Shown: piece after piece, positions 33,597 through 42,797 of the stretch
Position numbering within the stretch: the first letter of the stretch is position 1
How the letters are laid out: each line of letters begins with the position of its first letter
Source of the DNA: Candidatus Hydrogenedens sp.
Lineage (GTDB): Bacteria; Hydrogenedentota; Hydrogenedentia; Hydrogenedentales; JAEUWI01
Assembly: GCA_016125095.1 (NCBI GenBank)
Contig: WGMK01000017.1
Span: forward strand, 97,504 to 161,503
Direction of reading: 5' to 3'
Length of the DNA stretch: 64,000 nt
The notes under the pieces: generated by a model
What the model saw: only the letters and a program-made list of their open reading frames with translations
Told to the model about the DNA's origin: nothing
Databases searched by the model: none
Translations under genes and position numbers: made by a program

Positions 33597-34922
33597 CTAC
33601 TCCAGAGCCTTCAGCCACAGCTCCTTAAACTGCACCTTCATGGGGGGACCGGAGCGTAGCTGCAAGGCCAGGATACCGGCGGGGTCGAATTCTTGGGTGT
33701 CGTTGTCGGTGAATTCGGCGGAGGTTTGGCCGTTGATGGTGAGGGTGATTTCGTGGCCTTGGGCGCGGATGTGGTAGTCGTTCCATTGGCCGGGGGGACG
33801 GAGGCTGACGGGGCCGCTGTCGAGGGGCGTACAGGTGCGGGTGCCGTCGGGGTCGACGGTGGTGTGGTGGCCGTTGGGCACCATGAGGGGTTCGCGGGTG
33901 GTGTATTCGTCGGCGAGGGCGCCGCACCAGGGCCCGCCGGGGAGGATGTCGGCCTGGTAGCCGATGCCCATGCCGTCGGATTCGCGGATGCGGCTGCGGA
34001 ACTGGATGCCGGAGTTGCCCTGGTTGTTCTCGAGGCGGAACTGGGCCTTGAGCTCGAAGTCGGCAACATCGCCGCCCTGCCACACGAGGTATTGGTTGGT
34101 CTCGCAGGGCACGGCATCGGAGGAGGAGGCGGTGATGGCACCCTCCTCGACGGACCAGTAGCGCATGTCGGGGGCCTGCCAGCCGTTCAGGGTTTCGCCG
34201 TCGAAGAGCGAGACCCAGCCCGAGCCTTCCGCCGGGGGAGTGGCCCAGATTTTCACGTCGTCGAACCAGCCAATGTCGTTGTAGCTGCCGAGCCCGATGA
34301 GTCCCTCGCCGAAGGTGGTGTCTTCGGCGCGCATGCAGGGGTGCTCGAGGTCGTCGAAATAGACCGCAATCGTACCTGCGTCCGCGTCGCGCTCGATCCG
34401 CACGTCGTGCCAGGTCTCCCCCCACTTCGAGCCGTCGCTGCGCTCGGTGGCGATGGAGGTGCGGTCGGCGTTGTCGAGCAGGAAAATGGTGTTGGCGCCC
34501 TCGTCGGCCACGGGCGCGAAGTGGGCGTAGTAGCCCTGGTATTCGCCCTCGAAATTGAAGAGCACGCAGAGGTCCTGGTGGCCGTATTCCTGGCCGCGGT
34601 GGTGTAGCCGCGCCTCGAAGATGAAGCTGCCAGCCATGAGACCCTCGGCCATGGCCACCGAGCGCGGCGCGAAATACGGTCGCTCGTGTCCGCTGGGCGC
34701 GAAGAGCGACAGGACGTGGTTGCCGGTCTCCCCCTCCTCCTCGATGCGCCAGTTCTCGGGGTCGTAGAGTGTCCAGCGTTTCAGGCCCGATTCGAAGTCG
34801 TCCTCGAAGACAAGTTCGAGGTCGGCCTTGTCCAGCGCGAAGGCCGGGGCGGCCAGCGCCGTGGCGCAGAGCACCGCCAGCCCCGCGATACCGTAAAACC
34901 CGCGCTTCAACCATTTCTTCAT
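33597..34922 (-). CDS. Secreted LamG-like plus DUF1080 (3-keto-disaccharide hydrolase-like) protein
   Basis: The 441-residue protein has a signal peptide (about 1-29), a concanavalin-like sandwich (about 35-230) beginning VFEDDFESGL, and a DUF1080 domain (about 235-441). The latter has the diagnostic FDGETLNGW near its start and later NSGIQFRSR and QWNDYHIRAQG. DUF1080 domains have been linked to 3-keto-glycoside hydrolysis and to polysaccharide binding. The ATG at 34922 follows GGAGGG. Gfo/Idh/MocA, ThuA and sugar-isomerase proteins elsewhere in the window fit the same glycoside 3-keto chemistry by family association. Confidence 0.9.
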   Translation of the reverse strand: MKKWLKRGFYGIAGLAVLCATALAAPAFALDKADLELVFEDDFESGLKRWTLYDPENWRIEEEGETGNHVLSLFAPSGHERPYFAPRSVAMAEGLMAGSFIFEARLHHRGQEYGHQDLCVLFNFEGEYQGYYAHFAPVADEGANTIFLLDNADRTSIATERSDGSKWGETWHDVRIERDADAGTIAVYFDDLEHPCMRAEDTTFGEGLIGLGSYNDIGWFDDVKIWATPPAEGSGWVSLFDGETLNGWQAPDMRYWSVEEGAITASSSDAVPCETNQYLVWQGGDVADFELKAQFRLENNQGNSGIQFRSRIRESDGMGIGYQADILPGGPWCGALADEYTTREPLMVPNGHHTTVDPDGTRTCTPLDSGPVSLRPPGQWNDYHIRAQGHEITLTINGQTSAEFTDNDTQEFDPAGILALQLRSGPPMKVQFKELWLKALE

Positions 34923-34987
34923 GCGTTTCCCTCCCATCACGCGATGCGGGACGCAGGCTAACGCAATGCTGCCGCTTGTGCCGCCCG

Positions 34988-36862
34988 TCAATTTGTGCCC
35001 GCGCAGAATCCGTCTTCGGTGCATTCCCCGGGACACCGGAAATACGCGCCCGAATTGTAAAACTGTATCAAACGCAGCAGCTCGGTCAACTCGATGGTCC
35101 AATCTTCGCCGCCGGATGCGAAGTCGCTGTGGTGCGGGCAACACGATGCCCGGTTGGTACCGTTTACCGTGAAGCCGTCTTCCGTGCCCTGCTGGCAGCC
35201 GAAACCGCCGGCATTGTAGAACTGCACCACGCGCAGCACCTCGTTCAGATCGATCGTGGAAGAGCGGTCCTGGTCGGCCGTGTGGAAGAAACCGATGGCG
35301 CAATCGAGCTCGTTGTCGAGATTGCGTCCGGAAACGTCCGGGGGATTGATTCCGTTATAGGCTACTTCAATCGTCACGACAGGCGAGGTGGTGATGGTGA
35401 ACGGCGCGTCGCCATCCAGTACCGCGTCTTCCTGGCCGTGCACGGTGACGGTCTGGCGGAAGCCGTTGCCCGCGTCGAGGACGACGTTTTTGTTCGCGGA
35501 CTGAATACCATTGTTGATGGATAGCAGCACTTCGGAGCTGTTGGACACTGAAATCGGTACGGTAATCGGAAAGACTGGCGGAAGAAAGGCGCTTACCGCA
35601 TAAATATCGAAGGTAGCGGTGACGCCGTCTTCCGTGGTCTCCAGTCCGTCTGCCGGGTCGATGAGAATCGTTGAGATACCTTCCGCATTGCGGTTGGTCA
35701 CGGGGATGGACAAAGTGCCGATGCCGTTGTAATCGGGGTCGCCGCTGACGGCGGGGCCGAAATCTATCGAATAGCCCACATCGCCATCATTGCCGTCACC
35801 GGAGGCACCCGGCGTAAGCGTGACGGTCTGCGGCACTTCCCAATTCGATACGTCGAAGGTGAGCGTGCCCGGGCTGAGGGTGCCCTCGGTGTTGTCGCTC
35901 GATATGAGCGATACCATCACCGTCTCGCCGGGGGCCGGCGGGGCGTCGAGCACTACCCCGATCGGCACGGCCACTCCGTCTTCCGTGGTCAGGATGGACG
36001 CTGGGAACACCGTCAGGCCCGGCTCGGGCAGGGGCAGCACGATGCACAGCACATCGTTGTCGATATTGCGCCCGGAAGTATCGGCAGGGTTGAGGCCGTG
36101 GTAAGAAGGATCGCCCGTTACTGCGGTACTGGTGGTGATGGTGAACGGCGCGTCGCCGTCCTGAAGGAAATCGTCCTGGCCGTGCAGGGTGACGAGATTA
36201 CTGTAGCCATTACCTGCCGTGAGCTGGACCGTCACCTGGCTTGAGGGATTTCCGCCATTGATAGAAAGCAGCACCTCCGAAGCAGGCGAAGCAGTCACGA
36301 CGACCGACACATCGCCTAACGGCGTCACGTCCGACCCTGCGTAGATTTCCAAGATATCCGTACCGCCGCTTTCGGAGGTTTCCAGGGCGACGCCGGGATC
36401 GACCACGATCACGCTTATCCCGTCGATATTCTGATTGGTCATTTTAATGGCGGGAATCGTCATCCCGGTGTAGGTTGAATCGCCACTGACAACCGGCGAG
36501 AACTCCAATGAAAAGCCCACATCGCCGTCGTTGCCATCACCCGACGGCCCCGGCATCGCCGTAATGAACTGCGGCACGTTCCAGTTCGTCGCGTCGAAGG
36601 TCAACGTGCTGTTGGCAAGGGTACACTCGGTGACGTCTGTCGACTGTAGCGTGATCTCGACGGTTTGGCCCTGCGCGGGCGGGCTGGTCAGCGTAATCTC
36701 GATGGAGACGTTGTTGCCGTTTTCGGTGGTGACAATAGTCTGGGGATAGACATTGACGCCCGGCAAGGCCCCGGGAATCATATCGCCAGCCTCAGCAGGA
36801 GAAGTCGCTCCGGTGATCAGGCCGAACACAGCGAGCCACAGCAGTGTAAAGCGACGCATCAT
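34988..36862 (-). CDS. Secreted repeat protein (Calx-beta-like) with C-terminal dockerin-like module
   Basis: The 624-residue protein has a signal peptide (about 1-25) and two long tandem units of roughly 240 residues each. Each unit has a part beginning VYPQTIVTTENG or VFPASILTTEDG, then GASGDGNDGDVGYS-like loops, then ETTEDGVTATFDIYA-like parts. The strongly acidic, Gly-rich beta pattern resembles Calx-beta domains. The C-terminal 95 residues are the Cys-containing dockerin-like module shared with the proteins at 30752 and 37982. No catalytic domain is seen. I chose the ATG at 36862; 36859 is also possible. Confidence 0.8.
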   Translation of the reverse strand: MMRRFTLLWLAVFGLITGATSPAEAGDMIPGALPGVNVYPQTIVTTENGNNVSIEITLTSPPAQGQTVEITLQSTDVTECTLANSTLTFDATNWNVPQFITAMPGPSGDGNDGDVGFSLEFSPVVSGDSTYTGMTIPAIKMTNQNIDGISVIVVDPGVALETSESGGTDILEIYAGSDVTPLGDVSVVVTASPASEVLLSINGGNPSSQVTVQLTAGNGYSNLVTLHGQDDFLQDGDAPFTITTSTAVTGDPSYHGLNPADTSGRNIDNDVLCIVLPLPEPGLTVFPASILTTEDGVAVPIGVVLDAPPAPGETVMVSLISSDNTEGTLSPGTLTFDVSNWEVPQTVTLTPGASGDGNDGDVGYSIDFGPAVSGDPDYNGIGTLSIPVTNRNAEGISTILIDPADGLETTEDGVTATFDIYAVSAFLPPVFPITVPISVSNSSEVLLSINNGIQSANKNVVLDAGNGFRQTVTVHGQEDAVLDGDAPFTITTSPVVTIEVAYNGINPPDVSGRNLDNELDCAIGFFHTADQDRSSTIDLNEVLRVVQFYNAGGFGCQQGTEDGFTVNGTNRASCCPHHSDFASGGEDWTIELTELLRLIQFYNSGAYFRCPGECTEDGFCAGTN

Positions 36863-37032
36863 GGAACCCTTTCCCCGGGAGAGCGCTGCGATTGGAAACG
36901 GACTCTCCCCGCATTGACCGGCACGGCGTTCAATTCCGTCGGAGAGACGCGGCGTCCGTTCCGAGCCCCAGAAAGGTAGCACCTTGCCGGAGAGAAATCT
37001 AGCGATTGTATTGGGAGGAATCCGGGATCTGA

Positions 37033-37881
37033 TTATTCAAACACGACCGTGCGCTGGGCGAGCCGGATGACGCGGTGTTCGATGTAGGCCTGCACGGCGC
37101 GCGCGAGGGCCTGCTGTTCCAGGTGGCGGCCCTTTCGTTTCAGCTGCTCGACGTCGTCGCGCGGCGACACACGATCGACCATCTGCTCAATGATGGGTCC
37201 CTCGTCCAGCTCGGGCGTGGCGAAGTGCGCCGTGGCGCCGATGACCTTCACGCCGCGCTCGTAGGCCTGGCGGTAGGGGTTCGCGCCCTTGAAGCCGGGC
37301 AGAAAGCTGTGGTGGATGTTGATGACATCCTTGCCGTAGCCGCGCAGGAAGTCGTCGGAGAGAATCTGCATGTAGCGCGCCATGACGAGGAAATCGCTGC
37401 GTCCCGCAACAGCCTCCAGAAACGCCGCTTCCTGTTCGGCTTTGGTGGCAGCGTTCACCGGCAGATGGACGAACTCGATGCCGTCATTCTCGACGAGCGG
37501 CCGCAGCACCTCGTGGTTGCTGACCACGCAGGCCACTTCCGCAGAGAGTTCTCCGGCACGCACGCGGTAGAGCAAGTCGATGAGGCAATGGTCGTATTGC
37601 GACACGGCAATCGCCATGCGCATGCGGTCTCGGGCATCGTAGAGCCGCACGCTGCCGCCGAGCGCCTCGGCATGGACTCGGCACTGTTCGGCGAACGCGG
37701 CCTGCTCCTCGGGCGCGGGCGACCAATCGAACTCGACACGCATGAAGAATTCGCCGCCCTGCGGGTGGGTCGAGTATTGATCGGACCGCAAGATGTTGCC
37801 GCCCGCATCGCAGATAAGCGCCGAATACCGCGCGATGATACCGGTCTGGTCGGGGCAGCGCAGCAGCAGTATGGTTCGCAT
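37033..37881 (-). CDS. purU: Formyltetrahydrofolate deformylase PurU
   Basis: PurU releases formate from 10-formyl-tetrahydrofolate, balancing the one-carbon pool and supplying formate for purine synthesis. The 282-residue protein has an N-terminal ACT domain (about 1-80; LLLRCPDQTGIIARYS) and a formyltransferase-like catalytic domain. N188, His in NIHHSFLPGF, and D226 in PELDEGPII give the expected Asn-His-Asp set. Its length is standard. It stands between two surface-protein genes but is unrelated to them by function. Confidence 0.95.
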   Translation of the reverse strand: MRTILLLRCPDQTGIIARYSALICDAGGNILRSDQYSTHPQGGEFFMRVEFDWSPAPEEQAAFAEQCRVHAEALGGSVRLYDARDRMRMAIAVSQYDHCLIDLLYRVRAGELSAEVACVVSNHEVLRPLVENDGIEFVHLPVNAATKAEQEAAFLEAVAGRSDFLVMARYMQILSDDFLRGYGKDVINIHHSFLPGFKGANPYRQAYERGVKVIGATAHFATPELDEGPIIEQMVDRVSPRDDVEQLKRKGRHLEQQALARAVQAYIEHRVIRLAQRTVVFE

Positions 37882-37981
37882 GATCCGGCCTCCGTGCCTG
37901 GCTCATCGGCTACTGTGCCGGGGCCTTTGCACCCGCGCAGTATGCAACGAACCGGCAGCAGGATCCCAAACCAGCGCCGGC

Positions 37982-40900
37982 CTAGCTACCGGCTCCTGAC
38001 GCGAAATCGTCCTCGGTTCCAGGCTGCGCGCGGTAAGCGCCGCCGCTGGCATTGTAGAATTGCACGAGCCGGAGCAGCTCTTCCAGTCCGATGCGCCAGT
38101 CTTGGGGGGCGTAGTCGCTGGCATGCGGCGTGCAGCTGGTGTCGCCGACACCGCGGGCATAGCCGTCTTCCGAATTGTCGGAGCACTGCATCGCGCCGAA
38201 GCTATAGAGCTGGATCACGCGCAGCAACTCGCCCAACGAAATGGTCCAGTCGTTGTTGCGGTCGGCCGTGTGGAATCCAGCCTCCGGGGGCGTTACTACC
38301 GTCAGTGTAGCGGCTTGCGTGGTTACAGTCGTCGCGCCGTCCGAAATGTCGCAGGTGTAATCGCCTGCGTCGGAGACCAATACGCTGGCGATGTTCAGCT
38401 CGCCTGCCGTGCCCTGCCCCACTTCGGCGCCGTCCTTGCGCCAGGTATACGTGAGCGGGCCCTGGCCGCCTTTCGCCACCACGCGGAAGAATGCGCTGCG
38501 GCCCTCATAAACGGTGATGGACTGTGGCTGCGCCACGATCTCGAGGGGGCAGTTGTTCCGCACCACGACCGTGCGCTGCGCCTGCGCGAACTGGCCCGAC
38601 GAGTCTTGCACGGAATAGATGACGACGTAGCGCCCGGGGCGGGCGGTATCGACCGCGCCTTGTTTCACAATGGCGCTGGTTAAATTGCCGTCGCAAGCAT
38701 CCGTAGCCGTGGCGCCCGGGTCTAAGAACACTGCACCGCAATCGAGGGTGATCGACGCCACACCGGTCAAGATAACGAGGGGCGGCTGGGTATCGCGCAC
38801 CACCACGGTCCGCCGTACAATTTCAGAATCGAAGCCTCGATCATCGATTACTTGATACGAGAGCGTGTATTCGCCTGGACGCCGCACGTCGACCGCCCCC
38901 GTGATAAAGACACTATTGGTCAGGTCGCCACTGCAGTCGTCGCTGGCGGTGAAGCCCGGTTCCACAAAAGGGGTGCCGCACTCGATGGTCACTATACTTT
39001 CGCCCGCCAGCGTCACCACCGGCGCTGCCGTATCCTCGTACCGCACCTCGCGTGATACGGTTGCAGAATTACCCGCGGCATCTGCGGCGGTGTAATACAC
39101 GAGCAATCCGCCGCTTACGCCAACGGTCTCCGTCTCGACTGCTAGCGCGCCTTCGCAGACATCCGCGGCAGTTGCACCTGGATCATCGAATTCCGTCCCG
39201 CAAGGAATCATGACCACTTCCGATCCAAGCAGGGTAAGAACGGGCGGCGTGGTATCGACTACCTGGACTTCCCGCGTGGCGGCGGCTTCGTTCCCCTGGC
39301 TGTCTGCGACGGTGTAGGTGCGTGTGTAGGTGCCCGGCGTTGCGGTATCCACGATGCCATCGGCTTCAATGTCATCAGTGAGCTCGCCATCGCAGCCATC
39401 GGTAGCCGTGGGACCGGGCTCCGTGAACGCGTCGCCGCATTCCAACACGAGCGGGTTCGCGCCGGTCAGGGTGATCACGGGCGGCGTGGAGTCCGCGACC
39501 ACGACCGTGCGTGTCGCTTGTGAAGTATTTCCTGCCATATCGACCACGGAATAGGTGACGGTGTAGGAGCCCGTAGCGGATGTGTTCAGGTCAGACTCCG
39601 TACTGATTGCATCGGTAACATCCCCGTCGCAACCGTCCTGGGCCGTCGCACCCGGGTCATCAAAGGTACCGCCGCACGCCATCTCGATGGTCGAGCCGCC
39701 CAGAAGTGCGATGGACGGCGCCTGTGTGTCTTGTACTGTCACGGTGCGCATGGTAGTGCCGGTGTTACCCGCAGCATCGATCGCGGTGTAAGTCAGGACG
39801 TAATCACCCGGTGACCCTGCATCGACAGTTCCAGACACCGTTATGGAATTGGAAACGTCGCCCGAGCAAGCGTCGGTGGCGGTGTATCCGGGCTCGATAA
39901 ACTCCGTTCCACATTCCAGCGTCACGCTTGCCCCGCCCATAAGGGTCACGATTGGGTCAACGTTGTCTACGACCGATACCTGCCGCGTCACCTGCGCCGA
40001 GTTTTCGGCGAGATCGCTGACGCTGTAGGTGCGCGTATAGGTGCCGGGCACTTGCGTGTTCACCGTGCCGCCAAACTGGATGGCGCCATCCAGCACGCCG
40101 ACGCAGGAATCGGACGCCGTGGCACCCGGATCGGAGAACGAACTGCCGCAGGCGATCGCGAGGGGATTCGCACCGACCAGCGTGATGGACGGCGGCAAGG
40201 TATCTTCCACGACCACCGAGCGCACGGCCTCGGCCGTCTTGCCGCCGCTATCCGAAACCCGATACGTCACCGTGTATTCGCCCGCGGCACCCGTATCCAC
40301 ATCCGACTCAATCGTCACCTGCTGGGTGAGGCTGCCGTCCAAGTCGTCAATCGCCGTATACCCCGGCTCACTGAATTGCGCGCCGCATTCGAGCGTCAGG
40401 GGATTGGCGCCGATGAGGACAATCTCGGGCGGATTATCGGTAAGGGTCACCTGCGCCGTCCGGCTGGTGAGATTCAGGCCATTCACGTTTTTTCCAAACG
40501 CCACGACCGCGTAGTATCCCGCATCGGCCGGGCTTGCGTTCGGGAACGAAAGCGTCGATGCCGTCGCGCCGTCCAGTAGTGTCAGTCCGGTCGGCGTCGC
40601 CCCCTTGTACCACTGGAACGTGGGCACGATGGAGCCGCCCTCTACGACTACGCTCAATTCCCCCGACGACCCCTGCGTCAGCTGGAGGTCGGCCGGCTGC
40701 TGCACGATGGCGAAGGGCTTCTGGGTGATGACGACCGACTGCACGCCCGAGACGCGTGTCCACTGGTCGTCGCACCGAACGACGACATACTCGCCGGAAT
40801 CCGCCGGCAGTGGATATGGAAAGAACAAATTGGGCGACGTGCTCACGCGTTCGTAGTTCATGGTGTTCGCGTTGTAGCGCTTCCAGTCTGCGGAAGGCAC

Positions 40901-41806
40901 CCCGTTGCCGCCTTGAATCGGCACGACCAGCGAGAAGGTCTCGCCCGACTGCGCCTCGATGAGCCCGCCGTCGTTGAGGAATTCAATGGTTGGACGCGTG
41001 ATGCCCTTGGCCAGCATCCAGGCCGCGCGATCGCCGGATACCTGCGCGTAGGCGGTCTCGTTATTGGAACCCGTATCATTCACGTTGCCCGTATCGCCGA
41101 GGATATTCGCCTGCGTGGCGCCTGGGGCATCGCCATAGCATTGATACTTGCTGGTGACGAAGTTGCCGTTTACGGCGCTCCGCATGGCGCTCTTGGTTGC
41201 ACCCTCGACAAAGGCCGGGATGTCGCCGTTTGCCACGCCTTGCTCGATAAATATATCGCTGAGCGTTATCAGGAAACCGCGGATAAATGCCAGCGACTCA
41301 GCGTCGCCGATGGTCATGTAGGCCGCGACCAGGTCCTTGAGCGTCTCGGCGAAGCCCAAATCGCCCGCTTCGATTTCGCCGATGATGCTGACTTGGACGA
41401 GACCCAGCACCGTGAAAGTCAGGTCACCCTCCACGCGGGCGCGATTGGATTGGAAACTGCTCCGGATGCTGGCGACCTCTCCGGCGTCGAGCCCGCCGAG
41501 CGCGGTGGCCACGGGCTCGCCATCGATGATCGCGGCCACAAGATCCAAGTGGTCGTCGTCCTCAATGCCATTCTGCGAGTTGTCTTCGCCCGCAAACCCG
41601 GGCGAGGGATCCGTGGTGTTTTCCTGGTTGTAGCGGGTCTGCCACGCGGGGAAGTCCGCACTCAGACGATCGTCCAGCGACCGGAAGAGCGCGTCAAAGT
41701 CCAGCTGGGGCGATATGACGGCCGCGCCATCGTCGATACACTGTGCCGTCGATGGTGACGAAATCGACAGGCATGCAGCCAACAAGCATGAAAACCCGAT
41801 TCTCAA
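37982..41806 (-). CDS. Giant secreted protein: Ig-like domains, eight DUF5011 repeats, dockerin-like module
   Basis: The 1274-residue protein starts with a signal peptide (RIGFSCLLAACLS onward) and an unrecognised domain of about 250 residues. Two Ig-like domains and eight DUF5011 repeats of about 75-80 residues follow, each beginning with a pattern such as PPVITLTGANPLVLECG. A further Ig domain and the Cys-containing dockerin-like module (about 1180-1274) end the protein. Seven of the eight repeats carry a second Cys in a D-x-C-x-G loop. I chose a TTG start at 41806 because AGGGA lies 6 bases upstream and the signal peptide starts there; an ATG at 41839 is possible. It is probably an extracellular adhesin or scaffold. 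Confidence 0.8.
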   Translation of the reverse strand: MRIGFSCLLAACLSISSPSTAQCIDDGAAVISPQLDFDALFRSLDDRLSADFPAWQTRYNQENTTDPSPGFAGEDNSQNGIEDDDHLDLVAAIIDGEPVATALGGLDAGEVASIRSSFQSNRARVEGDLTFTVLGLVQVSIIGEIEAGDLGFAETLKDLVAAYMTIGDAESLAFIRGFLITLSDIFIEQGVANGDIPAFVEGATKSAMRSAVNGNFVTSKYQCYGDAPGATQANILGDTGNVNDTGSNNETAYAQVSGDRAAWMLAKGITRPTIEFLNDGGLIEAQSGETFSLVVPIQGGNGVPSADWKRYNANTMNYERVSTSPNLFFPYPLPADSGEYVVVRCDDQWTRVSGVQSVVITQKPFAIVQQPADLQLTQGSSGELSVVVEGGSIVPTFQWYKGATPTGLTLLDGATASTLSFPNASPADAGYYAVVAFGKNVNGLNLTSRTAQVTLTDNPPEIVLIGANPLTLECGAQFSEPGYTAIDDLDGSLTQQVTIESDVDTGAAGEYTVTYRVSDSGGKTAEAVRSVVVEDTLPPSITLVGANPLAIACGSSFSDPGATASDSCVGVLDGAIQFGGTVNTQVPGTYTRTYSVSDLAENSAQVTRQVSVVDNVDPIVTLMGGASVTLECGTEFIEPGYTATDACSGDVSNSITVSGTVDAGSPGDYVLTYTAIDAAGNTGTTMRTVTVQDTQAPSIALLGGSTIEMACGGTFDDPGATAQDGCDGDVTDAISTESDLNTSATGSYTVTYSVVDMAGNTSQATRTVVVADSTPPVITLTGANPLVLECGDAFTEPGPTATDGCDGELTDDIEADGIVDTATPGTYTRTYTVADSQGNEAAATREVQVVDTTPPVLTLLGSEVVMIPCGTEFDDPGATAADVCEGALAVETETVGVSGGLLVYYTAADAAGNSATVSREVRYEDTAAPVVTLAGESIVTIECGTPFVEPGFTASDDCSGDLTNSVFITGAVDVRRPGEYTLSYQVIDDRGFDSEIVRRTVVVRDTQPPLVILTGVASITLDCGAVFLDPGATATDACDGNLTSAIVKQGAVDTARPGRYVVIYSVQDSSGQFAQAQRTVVVRNNCPLEIVAQPQSITVYEGRSAFFRVVAKGGQGPLTYTWRKDGAEVGQGTAGELNIASVLVSDAGDYTCDISDGATTVTTQAATLTVVTPPEAGFHTADRNNDWTISLGELLRVIQLYSFGAMQCSDNSEDGYARGVGDTSCTPHASDYAPQDWRIGLEELLRLVQFYNASGGAYRAQPGTEDDFASGAGS

Positions 41807-42016
41807 TGAGATTCCCTCGCCTTTGTCGTAATGGAGCATACCATTTGCCGCTATGTCTGTTCGACCGTTAGCCAAATGTCATCAAAAATTTATACAATGC
41901 ATAGAACATCGGTGACTACGCTGCTTATTTCCTGCGTCGGATTGCGTGAAACTCCGGCGCGTATCGCGATGTCCAAGTGCATCCCGCGGGGCGTTCAAGA
42001 AGAGGAGCAACGGTTT

Positions 42017-42679
42017 ATGACGTCGTCGGCCAATCCTGCCAGCATCGACTGGCGAGACCTTCGATTCAGCCTCTTGGTCGGTGTGGTCTTTGCAGTGGTC
42101 AAGGCATTGTCGATCTTCTATCCGGATTTTCGGATAGGAAGCAACGACGTGTACCTTCCGTTCTTTCTGACGCTGGGCTATATGCTTCATCGCGCCCGGC
42201 GCGAACCGGAGAAACTCGAGTCCTGGGGGCTGACCGTGCCCACCGCGCCAGCGGCATGGGCGGCCGCATTCGGGCTGCTGGTCCTTGGGGTGGCCTTGAT
42301 CGCCGGGATGAGCTACGGCGTCGGCGGCACGCTGTCGTTCGATGCGAGCTATCCCCGGCACATGGTCGACTACTTTCTCGCCGGTTTTACCCAACAGTTC
42401 TTCCTGTGCTCGATTGGTCTGGCGAGTCTGGCGGCCCTTCCGGTATTTCGGGGTCATTGGCGCCTCCCGCTCACCGTGGGCCTGCTGTTCGGCCTGGCGC
42501 ATTTCTGGACGCCCGCAAAGATCCCCGGCACGCCCATCCCCCTGCAGATGATCGGGGTGGTGCCGATGGGCGCGCTGGCCTCGTATTACTTCCTGCGGTA
42601 CCGCTCCGTCGTGCCACTCAGTATCCTTCACGCCATCCTCTACGTGCTGCTCTCGCGCTGGGTCGAGGCGTATCTCTAG
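42017..42679 (+). CDS. CPBP-like membrane protein, probably non-catalytic
   Basis: The 220-residue protein has about seven hydrophobic segments and the CPBP (CAAX protease/bacteriocin-processing) layout. The first catalytic motif, normally EExxxR, reads TQQFFLCS. The second, GLAHFWTP, keeps its His, and a later ILHAI fits the third motif. Loss of the Glu pair suggests it does not cleave peptides. GAGGAG lies about 9 bases before the ATG at 42017. It is divergent from the giant surface protein. Confidence 0.72.
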   Translation: MTSSANPASIDWRDLRFSLLVGVVFAVVKALSIFYPDFRIGSNDVYLPFFLTLGYMLHRARREPEKLESWGLTVPTAPAAWAAAFGLLVLGVALIAGMSYGVGGTLSFDASYPRHMVDYFLAGFTQQFFLCSIGLASLAALPVFRGHWRLPLTVGLLFGLAHFWTPAKIPGTPIPLQMIGVVPMGALASYYFLRYRSVVPLSILHAILYVLLSRWVEAYL

Positions 42680-42797
42680 CGCAGGCTTGACCTTCGGACG
42701 CCGGGGGCGTAGGTTAGTGCGCTGTTAGCAAGTGGCAGCGGGCCGCGGGTCCGCTTTGGGAACATGGGGTCAGGCAACGGAGGAGTCCCTTTTCACC

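Noticed and set aside
30752..41806. Cellulosome proper
   Set aside because: The modules are only dockerin-like, no cohesin or scaffoldin is seen, and the Cys pattern differs from classical dockerins.
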